This document shows positions 44,390 to 52,441 of a DNA stretch of 64,000 nt, in pieces. Location of the stretch: NCBI RefSeq assembly GCF_900110255.1, contig NZ_FODD01000002.1, positions 186,001 through 250,000 of the forward strand, in the 5' to 3' direction. A model generated the notes under the pieces. The model was not told the DNA's origin, searched no databases, and was given only the letters and a program-made list of their open reading frames with translations. Source of the stretch: Actinacidiphila rubida (GTDB lineage: Bacteria > Actinomycetota > Actinomycetes > Streptomycetales > Streptomycetaceae). Every line of letters starts with the position of its first letter. Position 1 is the first letter of the stretch. Made by a program: the position numbers and the translations under genes.

Positions 44390-45457
44390 TCAGGTGCGTT
44401 CGTGCAGGGCGCGGTCCAGGAGCCGGGCGGCATTGCGGGCCAGCGGCACGTCGTCCTCGGAGGCGACCATGCCGTGCTCGACGATGAGCCGGCCCACCCG
44501 GTTCGCGATGAGGGCGAACCGGAAGCCGGCGAACAGCTCGTACCAGCCGAGGTGTTCAGCGGTCTCGCGGGCGGCGGCCGCCGCGCCGGACGCGTAGCGC
44601 CGGACGGTCTCGGTCCTGCCGGGCAGTCCGGGCAGGCGGGGCGCGCCGACGCCTTCGCTGAGGTGGCGGTCGAACCACAGGTACCAGCCGAGGTCCGCCT
44701 CGCCCGGGCCCAGGAACGCCATCTCCCAGTCGAGCACGGCCGCGACGGCGGTGCCCGAGTACAGCAGGTTGCCCAGCCGGGCGTCGCCCCAGACGAGCCG
44801 GGGCGTCGCGGGCCGGGGCGGCAGCGCGGCGCGCAGCACGTCCAGGGCCCGCACGGCCACGCCCGCCCCGGGACCGTCGAAATGGTCCAGGTGGCGCTCG
44901 TAGAAGTCCAGTTGGGCGGTGAGGCCGGCCGGTGCGCGCAGTCCGGTCAGGCCCAGCGCGGCCGGGTCCAGCCGGTGCAGGCGGCGCAGGACGTCCACGC
45001 CGTTCGACCACACCGCGGCCCGTCCCCCGGCCGGCAGGTCGTGCAGCGGCCCGGCCCGGTGGTACGACGGCAGGTCCGTGGGGACCCACCCGTCGACGTG
45101 GGCCATCGCGTAGAAGGGCGCGCCCAGCAGGCCCGGGTCCGGCTCGTGGCCGAGCACCGCGGGCACGGGCACGTCGGTTCCGGCGAGCGCCGACAGGATC
45201 GCGTACTCGTCGTCGAGGTGCGAGACCGGCATGACGCGGTAGCCGGCCGGGGCGACGCGGACCACCAGACGGGTGCTCCGGGGCCGCCCGCGGTCGGTCC
45301 ACTCGGCGTCCACCAGCAGGCTCTCGTGCGAGAAGCCGGCGCCCTGCGGGACCGTCACGGCGATGCGCGGCTCGCCGGCGGACGGCAGCCGCTCGGCGAG
45401 CCAGCCGGTGAGGCGCTTGCGGGTGAGCTCGGGATCGCGCTGCTGCGGTACGGGCAT
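44390..45457 (-). CDS. APH-fold phosphotransferase-family protein
   Basis: A 355-aa protein starts at an ATG with GAGGAG 7 nt upstream. It has the aminoglycoside-phosphotransferase fold: GFSHESLLVDAEW, DEYAILSAL, VWGDARLGNLLYSG (catalytic Asp and metal Asn) and VLDWEMAFLGPGEADLGWYL. The family includes kinases of antibiotics and of other small molecules, and the acyl-CoA-dehydrogenase-associated group that reads WGDARLGN rather than HGDxHxxN, as here. It may phosphorylate a polyketide intermediate for activation or protection; this is an inference from context. It is divergent from the flavin reductase operon. Confidence 0.82.
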   Translation of the reverse strand: MPVPQQRDPELTRKRLTGWLAERLPSAGEPRIAVTVPQGAGFSHESLLVDAEWTDRGRPRSTRLVVRVAPAGYRVMPVSHLDDEYAILSALAGTDVPVPAVLGHEPDPGLLGAPFYAMAHVDGWVPTDLPSYHRAGPLHDLPAGGRAAVWSNGVDVLRRLHRLDPAALGLTGLRAPAGLTAQLDFYERHLDHFDGPGAGVAVRALDVLRAALPPRPATPRLVWGDARLGNLLYSGTAVAAVLDWEMAFLGPGEADLGWYLWFDRHLSEGVGAPRLPGLPGRTETVRRYASGAAAAARETAEHLGWYELFAGFRFALIANRVGRLIVEHGMVASEDDVPLARNAARLLDRALHERT

Positions 45458-45706
45458 GGGCCGGCTCCTCACCGAACGCGGACGGGCCTTGCGGCGCCCC
45501 CCTTTCGGCCGCCGCCGATGATCGTCGCGCAGCGCGCTGGGGGCGCGGTGGGGCCGCGCTGAGGGGGTCACGGACCCCGGCGACCGGCGCACGGGCCGCC
45601 CTTCATCGCGCACCCATCACGGCCCCAAGAGCGGCTGCCAGCATCGGCGGCGAGGCGGCCGAACGTGCTCGCCGAACCCGCTCGATCGCCAGGCAGGAGG
45701 CCGGAG

Positions 45707-46249
45707 ATGGGCATGGCACCACCCGTCGGCACCCATGTGGAGCCGCAGATGTTCCGGCAGGTGCTCGCCCATGTGCCGACGACCGTCACGGTGGTCACCG
45801 CGGCCACCGGCGACGGGCCTGCGGGGCTGGTCGTCGGGTCCTTCGTGTCGGTGTCGCTGCAGCCGCCGCTGGTGGGCGTGTTCATCGACGAGTCCTCGGC
45901 GAGCTGGCCGCCGATGAGCGGCTCCGGCTCCTTCACCGTGAACGTCCTCGCGCACGACCAGCAGGACCTGTGCGCCCGGTTCGCCCGCAGCGGCGGGGAG
46001 AAGTTCGCCGACCTCACCTGGTGGGAGTCGCCGCACGGCAACCCGGTGCTGCCGGGCACCACGGCCTGGCTGGACTGCCTGGTGCAGCAGGTGCAGAAGC
46101 TCGGCGACCACTTCTTCGCGGTGGCCGAGGTGGTCGGCCTCGGGGTCGAGGCCGGCCTCGCACCGATGGTCTTCCACTGCGGCTCGCTGCTCACCGTGGG
46201 CGACCTCGCCCCGTCCTCGCACCCGACTCCCGGAAAGGGACAGCCATGA
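45707..46249 (+). CDS. Flavin reductase (ActVB/HpaC-like)
   Basis: A 180-aa protein starts at an ATG with AGGAGG 6 nt upstream. The flavin-reductase-like split-barrel motifs VPTTVTVVTAATGDGPAGLV, VGSFVSVSLQPPLVGVFI, FTVNVLAHDQQDLCARFA and HCGSLLTVGD are present. It should reduce FMN or FAD with NADH and feed two-component oxygenases, such as the luciferase-like enzyme at 41677-42741. It is the first gene of a plus-strand operon (flavin reductase, ketoreductase, aromatase/cyclase) and overlaps the ketoreductase start (ATGA). Confidence 0.9.
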   Translation: MGMAPPVGTHVEPQMFRQVLAHVPTTVTVVTAATGDGPAGLVVGSFVSVSLQPPLVGVFIDESSASWPPMSGSGSFTVNVLAHDQQDLCARFARSGGEKFADLTWWESPHGNPVLPGTTAWLDCLVQQVQKLGDHFFAVAEVVGLGVEAGLAPMVFHCGSLLTVGDLAPSSHPTPGKGQP

Positions 46250-47076
46250 CGACCGCACATCCGCACACCCCGCCCCGGCGTGACGACGCCGGCGGCGACG
46301 GCCGGGTCGCGCTGATCACCGGCGCCACCAGTGGTATCGGCCTGGCCGTCGCGCGCACCCTGGGCCGGGCCGGCATCCGGGTCTTCCTCACCGCCCGCAC
46401 CGCCGAGAACGTCGAGGCGACCGTGAAGGCCCTGGACGCCGAGGGCATCACCGCCGACGGCGTCGCCGCGGACGTCCGCCGGGCCGGCGACGTGCGCCGG
46501 GCGGTGGAGAGCTGCGTCGCGCGCTTCGGGCCGCTGGACATCCTGGTCAACAACGCCGGCCGCAGCGGCGGCGGGGTGACCTCCCAGATCAGCGACGAGC
46601 TGTGGCTCGACGTGATCGACACCAACCTGCACAGCGTGTTCCGGATGACCCGGGAGGCGCTGACCACGGGCGGCCTGGGCAGCAAGGCGTCCGGGCGGAT
46701 CGTCAACATCGCCTCCACCGGCGGCAAGCAGGGCGTGGTGCTCGGCGCGCCCTACTCCGCGTCCAAGCACGCGGTGGTCGGCTTCACCAAGGCGCTCGGG
46801 CTGGAACTGGCCCAGTCCCGCAGCGGCGTGACCGTCAACGCGGTCTGCCCGGGCTATGTGGAGACGCCGATGGCCCAGCGGGTCCGCGACGGCTACGCGG
46901 CGGCCTGGGACACCACCGCCGAGGACGTGCTGACCCGCTTCAACGCCAAGATCCCGCTGGGCCGTTACAGCACCCCCGAGGAAGTGGCGGGCATGGTCGG
47001 CTATCTCGTCTCCGACACCGCGGCCTCGATCACCGCTCAGGCCCTGAACGTCTGCGGCGGCCTCGGCAACTACTGA
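46246..47076 (+). CDS. Type II PKS C9 ketoreductase (ActIII-like)
   Basis: A 276-aa SDR very like ActKR: VALITGATSGIGLAVARTLG, LVNNAGRSGGGVTSQISDEL, GRIVNIASTGGKQGVVLGAP, YSASKHAVVGFTKALGLELA, and the end TAQALNVCGGLGNY. These features define the ketoreductases that reduce the carbonyl nine carbons from the thioester end (C9) of the ACP-bound chain, using NADPH. The PGG motif of ActKR, linked to stereocontrol, reads SGG here. A 16-residue polar N-terminal extension is present. It precedes the aromatase/cyclase by 12 bp. Confidence 0.95.
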   Translation: MTTAHPHTPPRRDDAGGDGRVALITGATSGIGLAVARTLGRAGIRVFLTARTAENVEATVKALDAEGITADGVAADVRRAGDVRRAVESCVARFGPLDILVNNAGRSGGGVTSQISDELWLDVIDTNLHSVFRMTREALTTGGLGSKASGRIVNIASTGGKQGVVLGAPYSASKHAVVGFTKALGLELAQSRSGVTVNAVCPGYVETPMAQRVRDGYAAAWDTTAEDVLTRFNAKIPLGRYSTPEEVAGMVGYLVSDTAASITAQALNVCGGLGNY

Positions 47077-47088
47077 GGAGGGAACCCC

Positions 47089-48045
47089 ATGGCAACCGTT
47101 CACCACGCACAGCACACCATCACCGTGGCCGCCCCCGCCGACACCGTCTACGGCCTGATCGCGGAGGCCGCGCTCTGGCCGCGGGTGTTCCCGCCGACGG
47201 TGCACGTCGAGCAGAAGCCGCAGGGCGGCGGCTGGGAGACCATCCGGATCTGGGCGACCGCCAACGACGAGGTGAAGTCGTGGACCTCGCGGCGCAGGCT
47301 CGACCCGGCCGGGCGGACCATCGCCTTCCGCCAGGAGGTCTCGCAGCCGCCGGTCGCGTCGATGGGCGGCCTGTGGACGATCACCCCGCTCTCGGCGGAC
47401 TCCTGCGAGGTGGTCCTCGACCACGACTTCACGGCGGTCGGCGACACCCCGCAGAACGTGGCGTGGATCGAGCAGGCGGTCGACCGCAACAGCGGAGCCG
47501 AACTGGACCGGCTGCGGGTCAACGCCGAACAGGCCGCCCGGATGCCGGAGTTGTCGCTGACCTTCGAGGACCGGGTGACCGTCCAGGGGTCGGCCGCCGA
47601 CGTGCACGACTTCATCTGGGACGCGGCGGCCTGGCAGGAGCGCCTGCCGCACGTGCGGCGTGTCGTGCTCACCGAACCCGGTCCGGACATCCAGACGCTG
47701 GAGATGGACACGCTGGCGAAGGACGGCTCGCAGCACACCACCAAGTCCGTGCGGGTGAGGCTGGGTTCGGAGCGGATCGTCTACAAGCAGCTGCTCGTGC
47801 CCGCCCTGCTGACCGCGCACACCGGCGAGTGGATCCTGCGCGAGACGCCGGCGGGCCTGACCGCCACCTCCCGGCACACCATCGTGGTCGATCCGGACGC
47901 GGTCGCCGGCGTGCTCGGCCCGCAGGCGTCCGTCGCGGACGCGCGCCGGTTCGTCCGGTCGGCGCTGGGCGCCAACAGCCTGGCGACGCTGGGCCACGCC
48001 AAGCGGTACGCCGAGGAGCGCGCGGGCCTGTCGAAGGTCGGCTGA
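47089..48045 (+). CDS. Didomain aromatase/cyclase (ActVII-like, SRPBCC fold)
   Basis: A 318-aa protein is made of two START/SRPBCC-type domains. Domain 1 runs about 1-145 (HTITVAAPADTVYGLIAEAA, WPRVFPPTVHVEQ) and domain 2 about 155-310 (LTFEDRVTVQGSAADVHDFI, WDAAAWQERLPHVRRV). This is the didomain ARO/CYC class that acts after C9 reduction and closes and aromatises the first ring (C7-C12). It starts at an ATG with GAGGAGGG upstream, 12 bp after the ketoreductase. It ends before the hairpin at 48064. Confidence 0.95.
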   Translation: MATVHHAQHTITVAAPADTVYGLIAEAALWPRVFPPTVHVEQKPQGGGWETIRIWATANDEVKSWTSRRRLDPAGRTIAFRQEVSQPPVASMGGLWTITPLSADSCEVVLDHDFTAVGDTPQNVAWIEQAVDRNSGAELDRLRVNAEQAARMPELSLTFEDRVTVQGSAADVHDFIWDAAAWQERLPHVRRVVLTEPGPDIQTLEMDTLAKDGSQHTTKSVRVRLGSERIVYKQLLVPALLTAHTGEWILRETPAGLTATSRHTIVVDPDAVAGVLGPQASVADARRFVRSALGANSLATLGHAKRYAEERAGLSKVG

Positions 48046-48063
48046 ACCGGCCGACCCGCTGAG

Positions 48064-48098
48064 GGCGGTGCCCGGCCGGAACCCCGGCGGGCACCGCC
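48064..48098. terminator. Hairpin between convergent cyclase genes
   Basis: GGCGGTGCCCG pairs with CGGGCACCGCC (11-bp stem; inner G/C pairs can extend it). It lies between the ARO/CYC gene and the convergent metallo-beta-lactamase-fold gene. Confidence 0.7.
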
Positions 48099-48131
48099 GT
48101 CGCGCGCGTGGGCACGGGCCGCCCGGTGCGG

Positions 48132-49151
48132 TCAGGCCCGGCAGATCAGCGGACGGCCGCCGCCCCAGCGGGCCATCTCCTGGAAGACCGGCCCGGATCG
48201 GATCTGGTGGTCGAGCGGCCGGCCCGCCTCCTCGGCGTACGCCCGGTGCAGGTTGGCCACCAGGCGCTCGGGGTCGCGCAGTTCGGCGAACGCCCCCAGG
48301 TCCGCGCGGACGGCCGTCTCGTACGGGCTGAGGCCGTCCGCGACACCGCGCGCCGCGAGCCGCCGGACCCAGCGCAGATACTCCTCGGTGGCGTCCAGCA
48401 CCTCCGGTCCCGCGACCGGCCCGTGGCCGCCGACGACGACCTCGGGGCCGAGCGCGCGCAGCCGTTCGACGGCCGCGAGCGAGCCGGACACCGATCCCAT
48501 CAGGACGAACGGGGTGCAGCCGGGCAGCAGCACGTCCCCGGCGAACAGCACCCGGCGCTCCGGCAGCCACGCCACGGTGTCGCTGACGGTGTGCGCGGTG
48601 CCCAGGTCGATCAGCTCGACCCGCAGGCCGCCCACGTGCAGGGTCAGCCGCTCCTCGAAGGTGACGGTGGGCAGGACGAGTTCGAGGTCGCCCCACGGCG
48701 TCCCGGGCCACACCTGGCGCAGTGCCGTGCCCTTCTCGGCCATCACCGCCCGCGTGGCGGCGGAGGCGACGACGGTGGCGGTGGGCGTGAACAGGGCGTT
48801 GCCGAAGTGGTGGTCGCCGTGGTGGTGGGTGTTGACGACGATCCGCGGCGGGTCCGGCGCGAGCCGGGACGTCGCCGCCTGCAGCAGCCGGACGCGGGCC
48901 TCGGTCGCCGCCGTGTCGATCAGCGCCGGGGGCGTGGTGCCGTCACCGACGACGATGCCGGCGTTGCTGAGGCACCAGCCGCCGTCGGGCTGCACGAAGG
49001 CGTGCACTCCGTCGGCGACGGCCTGGGTGTACGGGGGGTCGGGCGCCGCCTGCCGCGCCTCCACGGCCGGATCGCCGGCCGCGGTCGTGCCTGCGGCGGC
49101 AGGGGGGTCGGCCGGGGTTGGGGGCGGGGTTCGGGTCACGGAAGCAGTCAT
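48132..49151 (-). CDS. Metallo-beta-lactamase-fold cyclase/thioesterase (ActIV-like)
   Basis: A 339-aa protein carries the metal motif NTHHHGDHHFGN, followed by IDLGTAHTVSDTVAWLP, LFAGDVLLPGC and VVGGHGPVAG, the standard MBL ligands. In actinorhodin biosynthesis, ActIV (same fold) closes the second ring and releases the bicyclic product from ACP; the context suggests the same role here. The ATG at 49151 is chosen because homology begins after it. The frame remains open upstream into the repeat array, which is not taken as coding. The N-terminal 45 residues are Pro/Ala-rich. Confidence 0.85.
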   Translation of the reverse strand: MTASVTRTPPPTPADPPAAAGTTAAGDPAVEARQAAPDPPYTQAVADGVHAFVQPDGGWCLSNAGIVVGDGTTPPALIDTAATEARVRLLQAATSRLAPDPPRIVVNTHHHGDHHFGNALFTPTATVVASAATRAVMAEKGTALRQVWPGTPWGDLELVLPTVTFEERLTLHVGGLRVELIDLGTAHTVSDTVAWLPERRVLFAGDVLLPGCTPFVLMGSVSGSLAAVERLRALGPEVVVGGHGPVAGPEVLDATEEYLRWVRRLAARGVADGLSPYETAVRADLGAFAELRDPERLVANLHRAYAEEAGRPLDHQIRSGPVFQEMARWGGGRPLICRA

Positions 49152-49787
49152 GGCCCTACGGTCCCCGGCCGCGATGGGAGGACGTTCGTGCCCGGCTGGG
49201 CGGCCGCTCGTCTGCCCCGCCGCCAGGGCCGCCGAAGCGGCCGCCCCCATCGGGGCGCCGGGGCGCGGCGCCGCGCCACCGGGGCGCTGGGGGCGCCGGG
49301 GCGCCGGGGCGCCGGGTCGCCACCCGAGTCGCCGAGACAGCCGACCCCATCGCGCCGCCGGGGCGCCGAAATGGCCGAGCCCCGCCGGGCCACCGGGTCG
49401 CCAGGCCGCCCGTGCAACCGCCGCGCCGCCGCGCCATCGGGGCGCTGGGGGCGCCGAAACCGCCGACCCCACCGGGCCGCCAGGCCACCGCGCCACGGGA
49501 CCGCCGGACCGCCGATACGGCCGACTCTCATCGCACCGCCGGGCCACCGGGTCGCCAGGCCGCCCGCGCCATCCCGCCTCCGGGTCGCCGAGACGGCCGA
49601 CCCTCATCGAGCCACCGCGCACCGCGCACCGATGGCGCCGCGGCGCCGGAGTCGCGCAGACGGCCGAGCCCCACCGGGCCGCCGGGCCACCGCGCCGCCC
49701 GCGCAGCGGCCCCGGACGCGGGGTGGGTTTCCGCGGCCGGGGCCGTTGTCGCGTGGGCGGGGCCGCCCGGGGACGGGCGGGCCGCGG
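49152..49787. repeat. Intergenic degenerate repeat array (minisatellite-like), 636 bp
   Basis: Between the MBL-fold and enoyl reductase genes, a 23-bp motif of the form CGCCGAGACGGCCGACCC plus CATCG recurs at 49230, 49330, 49364, 49452, 49510, 49586 and 49653. Copies differ at a few positions and the spacing is irregular (34-100 bp). A second element, GGGCCACCGGGTCGCCAGGC, occurs at about 49388 and 49541. Several frames stay open, but they give only Pro/Arg/Ala-rich sequence, so no gene is called. Promoter sequences for the MBL-fold gene may lie here. Confidence 0.75.
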
Positions 49788-50708
49788 TCAGAGGGCCAGC
49801 ACCACTTTTCCGTTCACCTGCCGGTCCTGGAGCCGGCGCAGCGCCGGGGCCGGGTCGGTCCAGTCGGCGACCAGCGCGACCTGCGGGTCGATGCGCTCGT
49901 CCGCCGCCATCTGGACCAGGAACGCGAGGGCACGGGCCACGTCCTGCCGGGTGATCTCGTCGAAGAGGTACACGTAGTGGATGCTGACGCCGGGCCGGGC
50001 CCGCCCCCAGTCGGCGGGCAGCCGCAGTTCGGCGCGGGCGGTGTTGCCGAAGCAGACCACCGTGCCGCCGGGCACGACGTGGTGGAACGCCTGGGTCAGC
50101 ACCTCGCCGCCGCAGCTGTCCAGCACGACGTCGACGGGTCCGGTCGGCGCGGTGCCGTACAGGTCCACGACGTCCGCGCCGAGTGCCGCCAGGCCCTCGG
50201 TCCGCGCGGCCGAACCCACCCACGCGATGACCCGGGCACCCGCGGCGGCGGCGAGCTGCACCGCGATCCGCCCGACGCCGCCGGCCGCGCCGGTCACCAG
50301 GACGGTGCGTCCCAGCAGGCGGCCGGCGCGCCGCAGTGCGTAGAGCGCGGTCAGCCCGGCCACCGGCAGCGCGGCGGCGGCCGGCCAGTCCACGCCGTCG
50401 GGCAGCGCGGCGAGCCGGCCGGTGCCGATCGCGACCCGCTCTGCGAAGCCGTCCAGGTCGGCCAGGCCCAGCACCCGGGTGCCGGCCGCGGGACCGCCGC
50501 CGTCAGCTGCGGCGCGCAGCACCGTTCCGGCCACGTCCCAGCCGAGCCGGGAGCCGGGCGGGAGCCCGCCGATGACCGACAGTTCGCCGCGGTTCACGGC
50601 GACCGCGGCGACCGCCACCAGCGCCTGCCCGGGCCCCGGTTCGGGCTCGGGGACCGAGTCCAGCCGCAGGCCGGGCTCGTCGCCGGCCGCCGTGACGAGA
50701 GCTTTCAC
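49788..50708 (-). CDS. MDR-family enoyl reductase (ActVI-ORF2-like)
   Basis: A 306-aa zinc-independent medium-chain reductase. The GroES-like part (ALVTAAGDEPGLRLDSVPEP, VAAVAVNRGELSVIGGLPPG) is followed by a Rossmann domain (VLVTGAAGGVGRIAVQLAAA). Later features are VDVVLDSCGGEVLTQAFHHV and ADERIDPQVALVADW. ActVI-ORF2 and related enzymes reduce the pyran-ring double bond in benzoisochromanequinones, so a similar enoyl reduction is likely. The start is a GTG with GAGGGG upstream. It lies 78 bp after the ACP gene in the PKS core operon. Confidence 0.85.
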   Translation of the reverse strand: MKALVTAAGDEPGLRLDSVPEPEPGPGQALVAVAAVAVNRGELSVIGGLPPGSRLGWDVAGTVLRAAADGGGPAAGTRVLGLADLDGFAERVAIGTGRLAALPDGVDWPAAAALPVAGLTALYALRRAGRLLGRTVLVTGAAGGVGRIAVQLAAAAGARVIAWVGSAARTEGLAALGADVVDLYGTAPTGPVDVVLDSCGGEVLTQAFHHVVPGGTVVCFGNTARAELRLPADWGRARPGVSIHYVYLFDEITRQDVARALAFLVQMAADERIDPQVALVADWTDPAPALRRLQDRQVNGKVVLAL

Positions 50709-50786
50709 ACCGCACCCCTCAATCCTCTTGTCGGATCACGTGGAAGCCGCCGTTGCCGCGCGGCGCTGCAACGCATACGGCACGCC

Positions 50787-51047
50787 TCAGGCGGCGGCGT
50801 TCAGCATGCCGTTGACCAGGTCCAGCAGTTCCCGCGGGGTGCCGCCGGGCTGCGTCGCCTCCTCTTCGAGGGTGATGTCGTAGGTGAGTTCGAGCTTGCC
50901 GACCACTTCGAGCAGGGCGAGCGAGTCGTAGCCGAGGTCGGCGAACGCCTTGTCGACCGCGTCGCCGTCGAGGCTGGGCACGTCGGCCCCCTCGCCGCCG
51001 GCCTTGACCAGCATTTCCTTGAGGTCGTCGATCGTGATCCGTGCCAT
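50787..51047 (-). CDS. Type II PKS acyl carrier protein
   Basis: An 86-aa ACP has the four-helix pattern with the phosphopantetheine serine in LGYDSLALLEVV and the start ARITIDDLKEMLVKAGGEG. It carries the growing poly-beta-ketone between KS/CLF, ketoreductase and cyclases. It starts at an ATG with GGAGACGC upstream, 173 bp after the KS-beta gene. No phosphopantetheinyl transferase or acyltransferase is encoded nearby, so both are presumably supplied from elsewhere, as is usual for type II systems. Confidence 0.95.
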   Translation of the reverse strand: MARITIDDLKEMLVKAGGEGADVPSLDGDAVDKAFADLGYDSLALLEVVGKLELTYDITLEEEATQPGGTPRELLDLVNGMLNAAA

Positions 51048-51118
51048 GGGTGCGTCTCCTGTCGTGGATTGCGCGGGAATCAGGGTGGGCCCGCCGTCCC
51101 GCCGAACTCCGCGATCCC

Positions 51119-51190
51119 GCGGAACTGGTGGACTGCGGCGGGCTCGTGAACCCTGGCGGGCTCATGGACTCCGGCGGGCTCGTGCGCGGG
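51119..51190. repeat. 18-bp tandem repeat in KS-beta/ACP spacer
   Basis: GGCGGGCTC recurs at 51137, 51155 and 51173 within near-identical 18-bp units, with a degenerate unit before them. The array fills most of the 173-bp space between the KS-beta stop and the ACP start and has no clear coding role. Confidence 0.75.
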
Positions 51191-51220
51191 CTGGTGCGGT
51201 TCGGGTTCGTGCGTGTGGCC

Positions 51221-52441
51221 TCAGGCCGCCCGGCGGACGACGAGCGCCGAGGTGAACCCGCCGGTGCCGCGGGCGAGCACCAGCGCGCTGTCCAGCGGGG
51301 CCTGCCGGGCCGCACGGACGAGGTCGAGGTCCGCCGCCGGGCCCGCCGGGTCGGTCACGTGGACGGTGGGCGGGATGACCTGGTCGCGCAACGCGAGGCA
51401 GGCCGTCGCGATGTCGAGCGCGGACCCGCCGGACGCCAGCCGGCCCACCATGGTCTTCGGCGCCGTCACGGGCACCGCGCCGGCGCCGAACACCTCGGTG
51501 ATCGCCTCCGCTTCGGCCCGGTCGAGTGCGGGCAGCCCGACGGCGTCGGCGAACACCACGCCGATGTCGGCGGCGCGCAGCCCCGCGTCGTCCAGCGCCT
51601 GCCGGATGACCCGGGGCAGCGCGGGCGGGCGCCCGGTGTCCGGCGCCGGGTCGATGCCCGAGGAGTAACCGGCGACTTCGCCGTAGACCTGCGCGGCGCC
51701 CCGGGCGCGCGCGGCCGCGGCCTCCTCGACGATGAGGATCGCGCCGCCCTCCCCCGGCACCCAGCCGGCCGCCGCGGTGTCGAACGGCAGGTAGGCGCGG
51801 GCCGGGTCGTCGCCGGAGCTGAGCTGGCCGCCGGACAGGTAGGCCACCCAGCCCCACGGCGACAGGGCGCCGTCGACGCCGCCGGTCACCACGAGCGGCA
51901 TGCCCTTGCGGATGTGCCGCCGGGCCTGACCGGTCGCGTCCAGCCCGCCGGCCTGCTCGGAGACCAGCACGCCGCTGGGCCCGCGCATGCCGTGCCGGAT
52001 GGAGATCTGGCCGGTGTTGACCGCGTAGAACCACGCGAACGACTGGTACGCGCTGACGTGCTTGCCGCCGCGGCTCCAGAGCTTCTCCAGCTCGCGGTGG
52101 CCGAACTCGAAGCCGCCGTAGGCGTTGGCGGTCACCACGCTCATGCCGAACTCGTCCATCGCCGCCGGGTCGGCGCCCGCGTCGCCCAGCGCCCAGCCGG
52201 TCGCGGCGAGTGCCAGGCGGGTCATGTGGTCGGTCTGCGGCATGAGCCGGCCCGGGATGTGCGCGGCCGGGTCGAAGCCGGTGATCTCGCCGGCGAACCG
52301 GCAGGGGTAACCCGCGGGGTCGAAGCGGGTGATGCGGCGGATGCCGGACTCGCCGTCCAGCGTGGCCCGCCAGTAGTCCTCGATGCCCAGGCCGTTGGGC
52401 GCCGCGACGCCGAGCCCGGTCACCACGGCGGTGGCGGTCAT
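51221..52441 (-). CDS. KS-beta / chain length factor
   Basis: A 406-aa ketosynthase-fold protein in which the active-site Cys is replaced by Gln ([12 protein letters not shown]), the mark of a CLF. It pairs with KS-alpha and sets chain length. It aligns closely with ActCLF ([20 protein letters not shown]). In the gate region [14 protein letters not shown], the positions corresponding to ActCLF F109/T112/F116 read F/G/L, so two are smaller than in the octaketide enzyme. The ATG overlaps the KS-alpha stop (ATGA). The C-terminus is normal ([15 protein letters not shown]). Confidence 0.95.
   Translation of the reverse strand: MTATAVVTGLGVAAPNGLGIEDYWRATLDGESGIRRITRFDPAGYPCRFAGEITGFDPAAHIPGRLMPQTDHMTRLALAATGWALGDAGADPAAMDEFGMSVVTANAYGGFEFGHRELEKLWSRGGKHVSAYQSFAWFYAVNTGQISIRHGMRGPSGVLVSEQAGGLDATGQARRHIRKGMPLVVTGGVDGALSPWGWVAYLSGGQLSSGDDPARAYLPFDTAAAGWVPGEGGAILIVEEAAAARARGAAQVYGEVAGYSSGIDPAPDTGRPPALPRVIRQALDDAGLRAADIGVVFADAVGLPALDRAEAEAITEVFGAGAVPVTAPKTMVGRLASGGSALDIATACLALRDQVIPPTVHVTDPAGPAADLDLVRAARQAPLDSALVLARGTGGFTSALVVRRAA

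Noticed and set aside
45658..45677. GCCGAAC direct repeat (13-bp spacing) upstream of the flavin reductase
   Set aside because: Only two copies in a GC-rich leader and too close to the ribosome site to argue for a regulator.
45568..48711. A 1047-codon minus-strand open frame
   Set aside because: It is antisense to the clearly recognised flavin reductase, ketoreductase and aromatase genes.
49205..49740. CRISPR-like array
   Set aside because: The motif copies are degenerate, spacing varies from 34 to 100 bp, the intervals themselves share repeats, and there are no cas genes.
49118..49954. Plus-strand open frames across the repeat array
   Set aside because: They encode only Pro/Arg/Ala-rich repeats with no ribosome site or family resemblance and run antisense into the enoyl reductase gene.
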